The notes beneath the pieces were generated by a model. The model saw only the letters and a program-made list of their open reading frames with translations. It was not told where the DNA came from and ran no database searches. A stretch of 64,000 nt of DNA from the NCBI GenBank assembly GCA_017643215.1, contig JAEPNV010000019.1, forward strand, positions 1 to 64,000, read 5' to 3'. Positions 1 to 8,289 of this stretch are shown piece after piece (within the stretch, counting starts at the first letter, position 1; each line of letters begins with the position of its first letter). Position numbers and translations under genes: made by a program. The stretch comes from Roseibium sp. Its GTDB lineage: Bacteria; Pseudomonadota; Alphaproteobacteria; Rhizobiales; Stappiaceae.

Positions 1-215
1 CATGTTCGAACCCCAGGAATGCTGGAACTACTTTGACGCAACCGGATATGTTTCCACATAAACGCCCGACGCTCTAAGGTCGATTTGCCGGCACCGTTGT
101 CGCCCATGATCGCGACATGCTCGCCCCTTTTGAGCTGGAAATTGACCTCCTGAAGCGCGTGCACGCCGCCGTAATGCTTGGTGAGATCCCTGGTTTCCAG
201 AATGATATCGTTCAT
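1..215 (-). pseudogene. Sugar/inositol ABC transporter ATPase, N-terminal fragment broken after Walker A
   Basis: The reading frame starts at ATG 215 after a G-rich ribosome site and runs 12 nt downstream of the permease stop. The first 46 residues match sugar-type ABC ATPases (RbsA/XylG/IatA kind): a beta strand, an HYGGVHAL segment and Walker [10 protein letters not shown]. Family members continue with a conserved LIKIISG-like segment. Here the frame instead reads on to the window edge, from about position 77, with residues unlike any ABC protein. No stop is seen before base 1. The gene is therefore interrupted, rearranged or joined to foreign sequence at about 75-78. An assembly chimera at a contig end is as likely as a biological insertion. 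Confidence 0.75.
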
Positions 216-227
216 CGCTCGCCCCCC

Positions 228-1304
228 TCACGCCCGCATCGCGGCGCGCCGTTGACGCCATTGATCCAGAACCACCGCGGCCACGATGATCGCGCCCTTG
301 ACCATCTCCTGATAGTAGGCATCCAGGCGCAGGAAGGTGAAACCCGATATGATCACGCCGAAGATCAGCGCGCCAATGACCGTGCCGATGATCGACCCGC
401 GCCCGCCGGCCAGCGACACGCCGCCGATGACGGCCATGGCAATGGCATCGAGTTCATACATGAGGCCCATGCCGGCCTGGGCCGTCAGGTTTTTAGCGCT
501 GAGCACCATCGCGGCCAGCGACGCTAGAAGCCCGGCGATGACGTAGACCAGCACCTTGTGCCGGTTGACCTTGATGCCGGACATGCGCGCGGCATCCTCG
601 TTGGACCCGATGGCGTAGGTGTGCTTGCCGTAGACCGTGTAGTTCAGGATCAGGTGAAACAGGATCGCCAGCCCGATGAAGATGAAGACCGGCGTCATGC
701 CCTTGCCGATCATGGCGTAGGACTCGGTCGGGAACGATATCGGCTGCCCCTTCGACCACCATTTCGCGACGCCGCGCGCTGTCACCATCATGCCCAGTGT
801 CGCAATGAACGGCGGGATACGCGTATAGGCAATCAAAAAGCCATTGACCGCGCCCGCAACGAGACCGCAGCCAAGTCCGACAAGGATCGGGACGATGACC
901 GGCAGGTCCATCCAGCCCGCGCCGAGGATCGCCTTCGGATTGGGCTGCCCGTTGACAAGCGCCGTTTGCGCGAACGTCATGGCGATCATGGCCGTTGCGC
1001 CGACGATCGCGCCGGACGACAAATCGATGCCGCCGGAAATGATCACCTGGGTGACACCGATCGCGATGATGCCCACGATCGCAACCTGCAGGATGATGAT
1101 TTTCAACCGCTGTTCGTTGAAGATGCTGTCGAACCGGCCTTGGGAATCGAACAGAAAGCTCTGGCCGACAACCAGCGCGCCGAGCAGTTCGAAGATCGCG
1201 ACGATCAGCACCAGAGCACCAAAGACATTGAGTTCGTTCGGCCAGGTGCGTTTCGAAGTATCGAACGTCAAACCGCCGATACCGTGAGTTATGTCCTTGC
1301 TCAT
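228..1304 (-). CDS. Sugar (probably inositol) ABC transporter permease
   Basis: This 358-residue protein is a multi-spanning inner-membrane permease of the RbsC/FrcC/IatP family, which forms the channel of a carbohydrate-uptake ABC transporter. Its family signatures are the SGGIDLSSGAIVG stretch after the first membrane segments, the GSNEDAARMSGI coupling loop in the middle and the GGRGSIIGT segment near the end. The ATG is preceded by a strong GGGGAG site. It sits between the binding-protein gene and the ATPase fragment on the same strand. Inositol as substrate is inferred from the neighbouring IolI-like isomerase and the binding protein, not from the permease itself. Confidence 0.9.
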   Translation of the reverse strand: MSKDITHGIGGLTFDTSKRTWPNELNVFGALVLIVAIFELLGALVVGQSFLFDSQGRFDSIFNEQRLKIIILQVAIVGIIAIGVTQVIISGGIDLSSGAIVGATAMIAMTFAQTALVNGQPNPKAILGAGWMDLPVIVPILVGLGCGLVAGAVNGFLIAYTRIPPFIATLGMMVTARGVAKWWSKGQPISFPTESYAMIGKGMTPVFIFIGLAILFHLILNYTVYGKHTYAIGSNEDAARMSGIKVNRHKVLVYVIAGLLASLAAMVLSAKNLTAQAGMGLMYELDAIAMAVIGGVSLAGGRGSIIGTVIGALIFGVIISGFTFLRLDAYYQEMVKGAIIVAAVVLDQWRQRRAAMRA

Positions 1305-1419
1305 GATCTCCCCTCAATGCTTGGGCGATTTCCCGGCCGGTTCGCGGGCACGGTGTCAGTGTTTGAGCCGGGGCAACATCCCTTGACGGACTGCCGCCCC
1401 GACTCGCTCTGGGAGAGGA

Positions 1420-2364
1420 TCAGTTCTTCGACAGATAGTTTTGGATATTCGCCGCCGTAACGAGTTCGAACGGGATATAGACCGTGCTTTCAACGTCGTC
1501 CCCGCGCGCCAGGGCCAGCGCCGCTTCAAGCGCGCCCGAGCCCTGACCGGCGGCGTTCTGGAACACCGTGACGTCAAGATCGCCTGCCTGCATCGCCGTC
1601 AGCGCATCCTGTGTGGCGTCGATCCCGCCGACAACGACGTCCGCCATATCGATCCCGGAGGCCTTCATCGCCTGGATCGCCCCGATCGCCATTTCATCGT
1701 TGTTGGCAAAGATCGCGTCGAACGGCTCGCCGGCAGACAGCCAGTTGGTCATCAGGTCCTGCGCCTCGTCGCGCTGATAATTGGCGGTCTGCTCGTCGAT
1801 CAGCGTGATGAAATTGCACATGTCCGTGGCCAGGATGTCATGCACGTCCTTGGTCCGCTGAATCGCGGACTGGTTTTGCAACTCGCCGATGAAGAGATAG
1901 GCGCGCGCGCCGTTGCTCTTACCGGCGGCCCTGAGTTGCTTGCAGACCTCAAAGGCCTGGAGCGTGCCGGATTCGATTTCGTTCGATCCGACAAACGCCT
2001 GATTGTCGGGAAGCGAACCGAGATTGATCGGCTGGCGGTTGACGTAAACAAGCGGCACGCCGGCGCTTTGCGCAGCAGCGGACAGAGCCTGGGTCGCGGA
2101 TGTATCGACCGGATTGACGATAATGGCGTCGACACCCGACGCAATGAAATTGTTGATCTGGTCGAGCTGCTTGGCCACATCGTTTTGGGCATCTTCGATC
2201 TGCACCTCGACACCGTCCTTGCCGTCGGCCAGTTCCTGGATGCCGTTACGCAAAACGGTCAGGAAGTTGTCGTCGAACAGCGCCATCGACACCCCGATGT
2301 TCTGGGCCATGGCGCTGGTGGTCATCAGTACCGCCGTCGATACGGCAATCAGCATGCGTTTCAT
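1420..2364 (-). CDS. Periplasmic sugar-binding protein of the ABC transporter (inositol-type)
   Basis: This 314-residue type I periplasmic binding protein captures the substrate for the permease encoded just downstream. A typical signal peptide (MKRM, a hydrophobic core, cleavage after AMA/Q) begins at ATG 2364, which follows a GGAGGAGAC ribosome site; an upstream in-frame start would bury the signal peptide. The mature part shows the family features DAIIVNPVDTSA, FANNDEMAIGA and VVGGIDATQDAL. It resembles the IbpA/IntA inositol-binding group more than ribose binders, in my judgement. The neighbouring keto-inositol-isomerase-like gene supports the same substrate. Confidence 0.88.
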   Translation of the reverse strand: MKRMLIAVSTAVLMTTSAMAQNIGVSMALFDDNFLTVLRNGIQELADGKDGVEVQIEDAQNDVAKQLDQINNFIASGVDAIIVNPVDTSATQALSAAAQSAGVPLVYVNRQPINLGSLPDNQAFVGSNEIESGTLQAFEVCKQLRAAGKSNGARAYLFIGELQNQSAIQRTKDVHDILATDMCNFITLIDEQTANYQRDEAQDLMTNWLSAGEPFDAIFANNDEMAIGAIQAMKASGIDMADVVVGGIDATQDALTAMQAGDLDVTVFQNAAGQGSGALEAALALARGDDVESTVYIPFELVTAANIQNYLSKN

Positions 2365-2412
2365 CGTCTCCTCCATGTTGCAGTGCTTGGTCCTTTGCCG
2401 GCACAAACCGGA

Positions 2413-3234
2413 TCAAGATCCGGCCGCCTTGCCAAGTTCCCCCTCAATGAATGTTATGGATTCGGCAAGGTGATCCTCTGGGTTCTCAAGGTTCTGGATT
2501 TTCGGCGAAAACACCTCGAACGAGATCGGTCCCCGATAGCCCTTGTCCCGAAGGGCCGCGACCTGCGCGACCGTGCCAAGCCGGTCCGCCGGACCGACAA
2601 GCACCCGGTCGGTGTCCTCCATCCGTTCGCGGGGGACGGCGTCCTCCACGCCCGAAACGTGCACAATCCCCGTATCGTCGGGAAAGAACTCGCTTTCACC
2701 GGCCAGGTGATGGTGAAAGGTGTCGTGCACCAGCTTGATCCGCCCGCGAGCCGACAGCCCGTCGATCGCATCGAGCGCTTCGGCCTTGGTCCTCAGCGAC
2801 GAGCGTTCGAAGCCAAGCGGCTCCACGAGGCCGATCAGGTCAAATTCCTCAAGCAGGGGAACAAGTTCCCGGAGCGCAATCCGCAGGTTGGCGTTCCGGA
2901 CACCCGGTTCGCGTTCTTCGCCGTCGCAGCGCGGGATCAGACAGACCGCCTCCGCACCGAGGCGGACGGCGATGTCCATCAGCGCGCGCGCCTGAGCGTC
3001 CGTATCCACGGACCAGTGGTTGAACGGTTTGATCTCCGAAAGCCCCGCGATCCGGAGGTTTGCTGCACCGGCTTCACCGCCAAGGCACGCGGCGCGATCC
3101 GCGGTCAAATTGGCGCCCGGCAGGTCATTTCGGAACTCGACGGCCGCGCAGCCGAGCCGTGATGCCAGGGCGATCAGCGCCGACTGGCTCAACGGGGCCA
3201 CTGTCATATGATTTAGGGCAAAGTCGGGTTTCAT
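2413..3234 (-). CDS. iolI: TIM-barrel isomerase, IolI-like (2-keto-myo-inositol isomerase)
   Basis: This 273-residue xylose-isomerase-like TIM barrel resembles rhizobial IolI, which interconverts 2-keto-myo-inositol and 1-keto-D-chiro-inositol in inositol breakdown. Visible family elements are an N-terminal FALNHMTV strand, EFRNDL, and the probable metal ligands Glu in VEPLGFERSSL, His/Asp in LVHDTFHHHLAG and Glu in SFEVFSP. ATG 3234 was chosen because the residues before it in the longer frame are not family-like. It is the first structural gene after the LacI regulator and lies downstream of an inverted repeat. Other iol genes (iolG, iolE, iolD, iolB) are not in the window. Confidence 0.8.
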   Translation of the reverse strand: MKPDFALNHMTVAPLSQSALIALASRLGCAAVEFRNDLPGANLTADRAACLGGEAGAANLRIAGLSEIKPFNHWSVDTDAQARALMDIAVRLGAEAVCLIPRCDGEEREPGVRNANLRIALRELVPLLEEFDLIGLVEPLGFERSSLRTKAEALDAIDGLSARGRIKLVHDTFHHHLAGESEFFPDDTGIVHVSGVEDAVPRERMEDTDRVLVGPADRLGTVAQVAALRDKGYRGPISFEVFSPKIQNLENPEDHLAESITFIEGELGKAAGS

Positions 3235-3323
3235 CACACCATCGCCGTGTCCGGTTCGATGAGGAACCCTGCCGGTCAGGCGCGTTGCATTCAACCCAAA
3301 AAAGACAGGAATTTAGTCATTCT

Positions 3324-3361
3324 TGACGAAAAATACGAATAATGATGATGATTTTTCGTCA
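3324..3361. promoter_or_regulatory. Inverted repeat, candidate operator of the LacI-family regulator
   Basis: TGACGAAAAA occurs at 3324-3333 and its exact reverse complement at 3352-3361, separated by 18 AT-rich bases. The repeat lies in the gap between the regulator stop and the iolI-like start. The same 10-mer occurs again at 4492-4501 upstream of the regulator gene. The shared copies suggest operator half-sites for the adjacent LacI-type protein. The loop is too long, and no run of T follows, for a good terminator. Binding is inferred. Confidence 0.5.
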
Positions 3362-3364
3362 TTC

Positions 3365-4396
3365 TCACAGTGATTCCGGCACATAAAGGTCGGGCTGGAG
3401 AAAATGCTGGCCGGTGCGGGCCGCCTGGGCATCCTCCAGCGACTGCATCATCCAGTCCAGAAGTTCCGTGCACAGGGCCTCAAGCGGCGTCGCGTTGATC
3501 AACGTGGCATAGCCTTGCTGAAGCGCCAGCGTGGACACATCCGTGCGCTCATTGAAGACCGTGCAAACCTGTCCGGGCGCGCGCAATTCGCGAAGGGCCT
3601 GGATCGCCCCCTCCATGCCCCCGCCGGCTATGAAAATGCCGCTCAAATCATTATGCCGTTTCAAGAGATCGACCGTGGCCTCGTAGGTAACCTGGCGCGT
3701 TTCCAAATTAACGAGGGTTTCGAGGATTTGGGTCTCTGGCGCGTGCTCGCGAAAGAAACTGCGGAAACCGGTCTCCCGAAGCTCATGGCCGTGCCAGCGG
3801 CTGCCGCCCACGAAAATGGCGACCTTCCTGGCATCCGACCCGCAATTCAGCAGCGTCCAGGCCGCGATCCGCCCGATCTTGAGATTGTTCAGCCCGATAT
3901 AGCCCTGCCGGACGCCTTGCGCGAAGTCGTTCAGGAGCGAAAACACCGGGATCCCGCGCTGACGCAGGTCCTGGACCGCGGTCGTGACCTGATGATGATT
4001 GACGGCCGTTGCCGCAACCGCATGCGCGCGGCTGCCAAGGCGGGTCAGGAGTTCCGCATGTTCGCCGGGGTCCTGGGAATCGGCAAAACAGATGTCGACG
4101 ATACCGCGCACTTTTGTGCATTCCAGAACCGCCGTCCGAAGAGCCTGTTCAAATCGCTGATAAAACTCCTGATTTCGCTTCAAAAGCAAAAACCCGAAGC
4201 GCATCTCGGGCGCCGAGACCAGCGCCCGGTCCTTGATCAGACCGGCGGCGTGATAGCCGACCTTTGTGGCCGCGGAATAGACCCGGCTGGCGGTGTCCTC
4301 GCGGACTTTCTCGCGGCCGTTCAGAACCCGGTCGACCGTCGACACGCTGAGACCGGCCTCACGGGCGACATCGGCAAGGGTGCTTCGTCTGGCCAT
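3365..4396 (-). CDS. LacI-family transcriptional regulator of the inositol/sugar operon
   Basis: This 343-residue repressor-type protein has an N-terminal helix-turn-helix (STLADVAREAGLSVSTVDRVLNG) and a C-terminal periplasmic-binding-protein-like sensor domain. ATG 4396 places the helix-turn-helix at residues 3-25, as in the family; the 25 extra residues of the longer frame have no counterpart. The SVSTVDRVLNG variant and the sensor domain match the subgroup that regulates inositol- or ribose-type ABC operons. It is transcribed in the same direction as the operon it precedes. A 10-mer shared by its own upstream region and the gap before iolI suggests autoregulation and control of the operon. 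Confidence 0.88.
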   Translation of the reverse strand: MARRSTLADVAREAGLSVSTVDRVLNGREKVREDTASRVYSAATKVGYHAAGLIKDRALVSAPEMRFGFLLLKRNQEFYQRFEQALRTAVLECTKVRGIVDICFADSQDPGEHAELLTRLGSRAHAVAATAVNHHQVTTAVQDLRQRGIPVFSLLNDFAQGVRQGYIGLNNLKIGRIAAWTLLNCGSDARKVAIFVGGSRWHGHELRETGFRSFFREHAPETQILETLVNLETRQVTYEATVDLLKRHNDLSGIFIAGGGMEGAIQALRELRAPGQVCTVFNERTDVSTLALQQGYATLINATPLEALCTELLDWMMQSLEDAQAARTGQHFLQPDLYVPESL

Positions 4397-4804
4397 AAAG
4401 GATGTCCCGGATACCAGTGCGATCGGGGGCACCGCCCCGAACCATTTCACTTCAAAGACTACCTGATTCAACCGGCAAGGCCATCAGTATCTGACGAAAA
4501 ACCATCAGAACGATGATGGTAAACCAATCGGGCACGGGCTGTGGCGGGATGGTTGCCCAAGCCCCGGGGATCGTCCTCGCCGGACTTGATGCTGGCCTTC
4601 AAAGCCGCCGATGCGGCTTGGCCTTGAATGCCGGGCTGTGATTTCTTCGTGGTCGTCTTGCCATCTTCGCGCCTTCGTACCGGCAACGCCGCCGGATCAG
4701 GAGCGGATAAACCACCTAACTCACCTTTTCGGATATTCCGGGCCACCGCTCACACCCTGATCGATGTTTGGGCTAGCGAGCCGAAAGAGCGGTCACATGC
4801 GTTT
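4397..4804. other. Intergenic region upstream of the LacI-type gene
   Basis: About 400 bases with no convincing gene. The part next to the regulator start holds TGACGAAAAA (4492-4501) and an ACCATC/GATGGT inverted repeat (4501-4520), probably the regulator's control region. A 92-codon minus-strand frame here (4468-4746) is Lys/Ala/Ser-rich without a recognisable fold and overlaps that control region, so I do not call it a gene. It is also the 3' flank of the nucleoside-type operon; I see no clear terminator. Confidence 0.5.
4492..4520 (-). promoter_or_regulatory. Candidate autoregulatory operator upstream of the LacI-type gene
   Basis: TGACGAAAAA at 4492-4501 is identical to both half-sites between the regulator and iolI. 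It is followed at once by the inverted repeat ACCATC...GATGGT. The position, about 100 bases before the regulator ATG at 4396, fits an autoregulated promoter. No experimental support. Confidence 0.4.
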
Positions 4805-5536
4805 TCACGGCACGCGTTCGAATTCTTGCGCAAGCGTCACGATGTCGGCCGGGGATGCCGCCGTGAAATCTGGATCGGACTTCCATTTGCGGGCGTTTAG
4901 ATGGCTATAGGTAACGGCCACCGCCACCACGCGTGTGCTGGCGCCGTTTTCCTTCAGTACACGGTTCGCGTTGCGTGCGGTCTCGATGTCGGTGTCATGA
5001 TCACCGAGATAAAAGACATGACCCGGATCGAAGCCGGTCAGCGCCTCGATGCACATTAAGAGACCATCTGGCTGCGGCTTCTGGCGATCCGGCGGCACGT
5101 CCTGATAGCCGACCACGTAATCGAAGTGATCGCCCAGGCCCGCCTGACCAAGACAGTCCATAATGCTGGGCCGGGCATTTTGCGACACCACGCCGTGACG
5201 ATAGTTGCCCAAGGCCGCAAAGGCTGCCTCAAGGTGCGAAAACACCGGCGTCGGGGTCCGATCAGCACGTTGATAGTTGGACCACAGCCCGCCGGCCTGC
5301 TCGACCTGTGCGGCGGTCAGGCCGAGAACACCCCCGTAAAAGGTCCGCCAATTCGGCGTGGACTGAAGAACCCGTTCATAGGTGGCAAGATCCTTCAGCG
5401 GATCGTAATGCGATGGATCCTTTCCGGTCACGGCGGGAATGATCGCCCGCGTAATGGTCAGGTTTTTTTCAAGACTGTCGACGAGCGTTCCGTCGTAGTC
5501 CCAGATGAAAGCAGAAATCGAGTTCGCCTGCGCCAT
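4805..5536 (-). CDS. HAD-family phosphatase (phosphoglycolate-phosphatase-like), last gene of the nucleoside-type operon
   Basis: This 243-residue haloacid-dehalogenase hydrolase has all four motifs: I, DYDGTLVDS (nucleophile Asp plus acid/base Asp); II, a Ser in GVVSQNARPS; III, a Lys in DRQKPQPD; IV, YLGDHDTDIETARNA. An alpha-helical C1 cap lies between motifs I and II. It is predicted to be a soluble Mg-dependent phosphomonoesterase. It follows the ribonucleotide-reductase-like gene by 61 bases on the same strand. If the operon makes a nucleoside, removal of a nucleotide phosphate would be its natural step, as proposed for the HAD enzyme of the pseudouridimycin cluster. A generic phosphoglycolate phosphatase role remains possible. 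Confidence 0.85.
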   Translation of the reverse strand: MAQANSISAFIWDYDGTLVDSLEKNLTITRAIIPAVTGKDPSHYDPLKDLATYERVLQSTPNWRTFYGGVLGLTAAQVEQAGGLWSNYQRADRTPTPVFSHLEAAFAALGNYRHGVVSQNARPSIMDCLGQAGLGDHFDYVVGYQDVPPDRQKPQPDGLLMCIEALTGFDPGHVFYLGDHDTDIETARNANRVLKENGASTRVVAVAVTYSHLNARKWKSDPDFTAASPADIVTLAQEFERVP

Positions 5537-5596
5537 ACCGCGTCTCACCCGCCTGTGTTCGGTGCCCGGCCGCTTTCCAGTGGGCGGCCGTCCCCG

Positions 5597-7516
5597 TTAT
5601 GCGCTGCAGATGATGCAGGTGTCCGGTGCGTCGGTGGCCGGTTCCTCTGCCGCCGTTTCCGTGGTCATCGCCTGATTGGACCGGGATCCGTCCCTGTAAA
5701 CGGTAATGCCCTTGCAGCCCGAACGCCAGGCCAGTTTGTAGATGTCGCTGACATCTTCAGGCCGCGTCCAGTGCGGCAGATTGACGGTCTTGGTCACGGC
5801 GTTGTCGACATGCTTTTGAAACGCCGCCTGGGTCTTCACATGCCATTCCGGCGCAATTTCGTAGGCGGTCTTGAAGCAGGCGCGAATATCTTCCGGAATC
5901 CGCTTCAGGTTCTGGATGCTGCCGCCGTTTTCGCTGATCTCGTCAAACAGGCCGTCGACCGGCAGGTTCCGCCGCCGCATCGCCTCGTTGAGCCGTTTGT
6001 TTTGGTGTTTCAAGGTGATGCCGTCGAGCACACGTTCCTCATAGGCAAGCGCGTAAAACGGCTCAATGGCGAAGCTCGTATCGAATATGACCGCATTGTT
6101 GCCGCTGGGCGGCAGCGCGAGCAAGCTGACATTGCGTGGCTGTTCCGAGCTGCCTGCCCAGATCGACTGCGTCACGTTGGCAAACGGCCCCTTTTCCCGT
6201 CCAAGGGCCAGGGAGGCGTCGAACGCGGCCTCGTAAAGCATTTCGGCAAGGCGTTCGGCCAGAGTGACCGCCTCCGGCGAGTCATATGCTATTCCGGTCA
6301 TGGCCAACACGTCCGCCCAGCCGGTGACACCGAGCCCGATCCGGCGGTTGGCCGTCACAGTGTCCTCGATCGCCTCGACCGGGAACCACGACGCGGAAAT
6401 CGTGTTGTCGATCATGCGAACGGCAACAGCGACCACTGCCTTGAGCAGTTTGTCGTCAAAGATCGACAAACCGCTGCGTTGACCGGCCGGCAGCACCAGC
6501 TTGGTGAGGTTCAAATATCCGAGATTGCAGGATTCATACGGGTAGAGCCCGATCTCTCCGCACGTATTCGTGGCCGCGATATCACCGAGCCGGTGGCGCA
6601 GCGGATTGGTTTCATTGATCCGGTCCAGGAAAATCAACCCCGGATCACCGGTCCTGCACGCGCTGTCGCAGGCAGTGTCAAACACATCTCGGGCCGGAAC
6701 GGTTTTGACAACTGTCTTGTCATGCGGGTTGATCAAAGGCCAGTCATCGCCGCTTTCAACCGCCAGCATAAAGGCGTCGGAAATCCCCAAAGACGCGTTT
6801 GTCAGCCCCAGCTGGCCATCCTTTTCCTTCGCTGTAATGAACTCGAAAACGTCCGGATGATCGACGTTCAATATCGCCATGTTGCCGCACTCGTAGCGGC
6901 CCTGCTGCCGGAACATGCTCGACGCCAGGTCAAACAGTTGCATCATTTTGACCGGGCCGACGGCCAGGTCGGGGATGTCCCGGACCGCGGCGCCGCGCGG
7001 ACGCAGTGCGGAAAAGTTGAATCCGCAGCCGCCGCCATGGCCTTTGATGATGCTCGATTCTGAAAACGTCTTCAAAAGGCTCTTCTGATCATCGGTAACT
7101 GGCAGAACAAAACAATTGGCGAGCTGCGGTTGGCGCGCTCCGGCATTGGCGAGCACGCGGCTGCCCGGATGGAAAGCCATGGAGGCCATGACTTGATAGA
7201 AGTTTTGTTCCCACACCCGTTGCGCAGTTTCCCCCGTCTCCACGGCGGCCAGGGCCCGCGCGACGCGCCGGAACATGGCGGACGGCGTCTCAATTGGTTG
7301 CGCGTCGTCGTTGAGCCTTAAAAAACGTTTCTTGAGCAGGAACAGGGCATTGGCGCTGAGGCCGATATCGTCAACAACGCCCGACAGCACGCTTGGCGGG
7401 ACGTTGCGGTGTGCATTTGCAGTTTTGCGCCCGGCCAGCGCCGGGGCCGACCGGATGACCTCGTTCGCTGCTTCGAAGACCAAGCCGGAGGTTTCGGGTT
7501 CAGTTGTCAGCGTCAT
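5597..7516 (-). CDS. Divergent class II (adenosylcobalamin-type) ribonucleotide reductase homologue
   Basis: This 639-residue member of the NrdJ-like ribonucleotide reductase family keeps the radical-chemistry core: Cys135 (LANCF), N317-C319-E321 (NTCGE) and Cys330 (ESCNLG). It also has the C-terminal HVDNAVTKTVNLP and CKGITVYRDGSR segments and a CIIC thiol pair at 634-637. Substrate-site signatures deviate from the family: RRGANM is replaced by RYECGNM (207-213), and PTGT/PTGS by PSGN (470-473). It overlaps the methyltransferase gene by 17 bases, so the two are translationally coupled. It may reduce an unusual nucleotide, for example a C-nucleotide, rather than supply dNTPs. A housekeeping role cannot be excluded without knowing the rest of the genome. 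Confidence 0.85.
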   Translation of the reverse strand: MTLTTEPETSGLVFEAANEVIRSAPALAGRKTANAHRNVPPSVLSGVVDDIGLSANALFLLKKRFLRLNDDAQPIETPSAMFRRVARALAAVETGETAQRVWEQNFYQVMASMAFHPGSRVLANAGARQPQLANCFVLPVTDDQKSLLKTFSESSIIKGHGGGCGFNFSALRPRGAAVRDIPDLAVGPVKMMQLFDLASSMFRQQGRYECGNMAILNVDHPDVFEFITAKEKDGQLGLTNASLGISDAFMLAVESGDDWPLINPHDKTVVKTVPARDVFDTACDSACRTGDPGLIFLDRINETNPLRHRLGDIAATNTCGEIGLYPYESCNLGYLNLTKLVLPAGQRSGLSIFDDKLLKAVVAVAVRMIDNTISASWFPVEAIEDTVTANRRIGLGVTGWADVLAMTGIAYDSPEAVTLAERLAEMLYEAAFDASLALGREKGPFANVTQSIWAGSSEQPRNVSLLALPPSGNNAVIFDTSFAIEPFYALAYEERVLDGITLKHQNKRLNEAMRRRNLPVDGLFDEISENGGSIQNLKRIPEDIRACFKTAYEIAPEWHVKTQAAFQKHVDNAVTKTVNLPHWTRPEDVSDIYKLAWRSGCKGITVYRDGSRSNQAMTTETAAEEPATDAPDTCIICSA

Positions 7517-8279
7517 GCCTGTTCTCCCTGTTGCGCCGGCAGAGCGTCACCGTGCGGTGGACAGGCTCAGCCGATGCCCGTTCGCCCGCGCTGTTCATCA
7601 AAACCATCGCCTTGAGATGGCGGATGTAGCGCACACCGAACCTGATATCCTCAAAACTGAAATCCCGGCTGCAATCCAAAGAAAACGGCGGGGCAAATAA
7701 TCGCAAGATTTCACAGCCATCGAAAACCCTTTGGGTCAAGCCGATATCTTCGGCAACGACGATTTTCTCGCCATTCGGCCCAGTTTTTACGCGCGGACCG
7801 TAGAATTCATCATCCGGCGTTAGAAAATAGACTGCAAAAAGTCCATCAGGTTTCAGGACGCGCGCCAACTCCCTCTTGAAGTTTTCGATATGCGCGTCGT
7901 CCGTCAAATTCTCGAGCGTGGTGAAGCAGATCGCCGCGTCAAAATACGCTGTGTCGAACGGCAAAATCCGGTCGATGCGGCCGAGGACAAATCGCGGCCG
8001 TCTTTCGACAGTGAGCCGTGAAACGGAGTCTTCGAATTTCCGCTTGGCGGCGGCGGCGAAATCAATGCCGTGGACTTCGAAGCCTGCATTGGCGAAATAG
8101 GCGGCGTTCCGGCCGCTGCCGCAGCCAATATCCAGGAGGCGCGCCGAGGCCGGGACAACGCGGGCGCGCAGGGCATGAAGCACAAAGGGGGAGGCATTTG
8201 ACGGCTTGGCGCGCTGGGAGCTTGGCAGACCAGGCTTTGCGTATTCCTGCTCCCATATGCTTTGGACGGCAGACGGCAT
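7500..8279 (-). CDS. Class I SAM-dependent methyltransferase
   Basis: This 259-residue protein has a Rossmann-type SAM site: motif I LLDIGCGSGRNAAYF, an acidic loop after motif II (HGIDF), and a post-motif segment FDAAICFTTLENL followed by ELARVLKPDG. These are typical of small-molecule O-, N- or C-methyltransferases. The ATG follows GAGGCGG and lies 10 bases after the TruD-like stop, and its 3' end overlaps the reductase-like gene. The substrate is not evident from sequence. Context suggests a nucleoside or nucleotide, and methylated C-nucleosides are known natural products. It does not resemble a specific RNA methyltransferase family. Confidence 0.88.
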   Translation of the reverse strand: MPSAVQSIWEQEYAKPGLPSSQRAKPSNASPFVLHALRARVVPASARLLDIGCGSGRNAAYFANAGFEVHGIDFAAAAKRKFEDSVSRLTVERRPRFVLGRIDRILPFDTAYFDAAICFTTLENLTDDAHIENFKRELARVLKPDGLFAVYFLTPDDEFYGPRVKTGPNGEKIVVAEDIGLTQRVFDGCEILRLFAPPFSLDCSRDFSFEDIRFGVRYIRHLKAMVLMNSAGERASAEPVHRTVTLCRRNRENRHDADN

Positions 8280-8289
8280 CCCGGCCGCC

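Noticed and set aside
1..15. TTCGAACC resembling a tRNA T-loop at the window edge
   Set aside because: Flanking bases do not form the five-pair T stem or any other tRNA arm within the visible sequence.
4468..4746. Minus-strand 92-codon frame with KTTTKKSQ and Ala-rich segment
   Set aside because: It vaguely recalls small Lys/Ala-rich proteins but overlaps the control region of the LacI-type gene and has no ribosome site or clear family match.
5126..7063. Plus-strand frame of 645 codons opposite the HAD and RNR-like genes
   Set aside because: It is rich in Arg/His/Gln as expected of a shadow of GC-rich coding sequence, and both genes on the other strand have full motifs.
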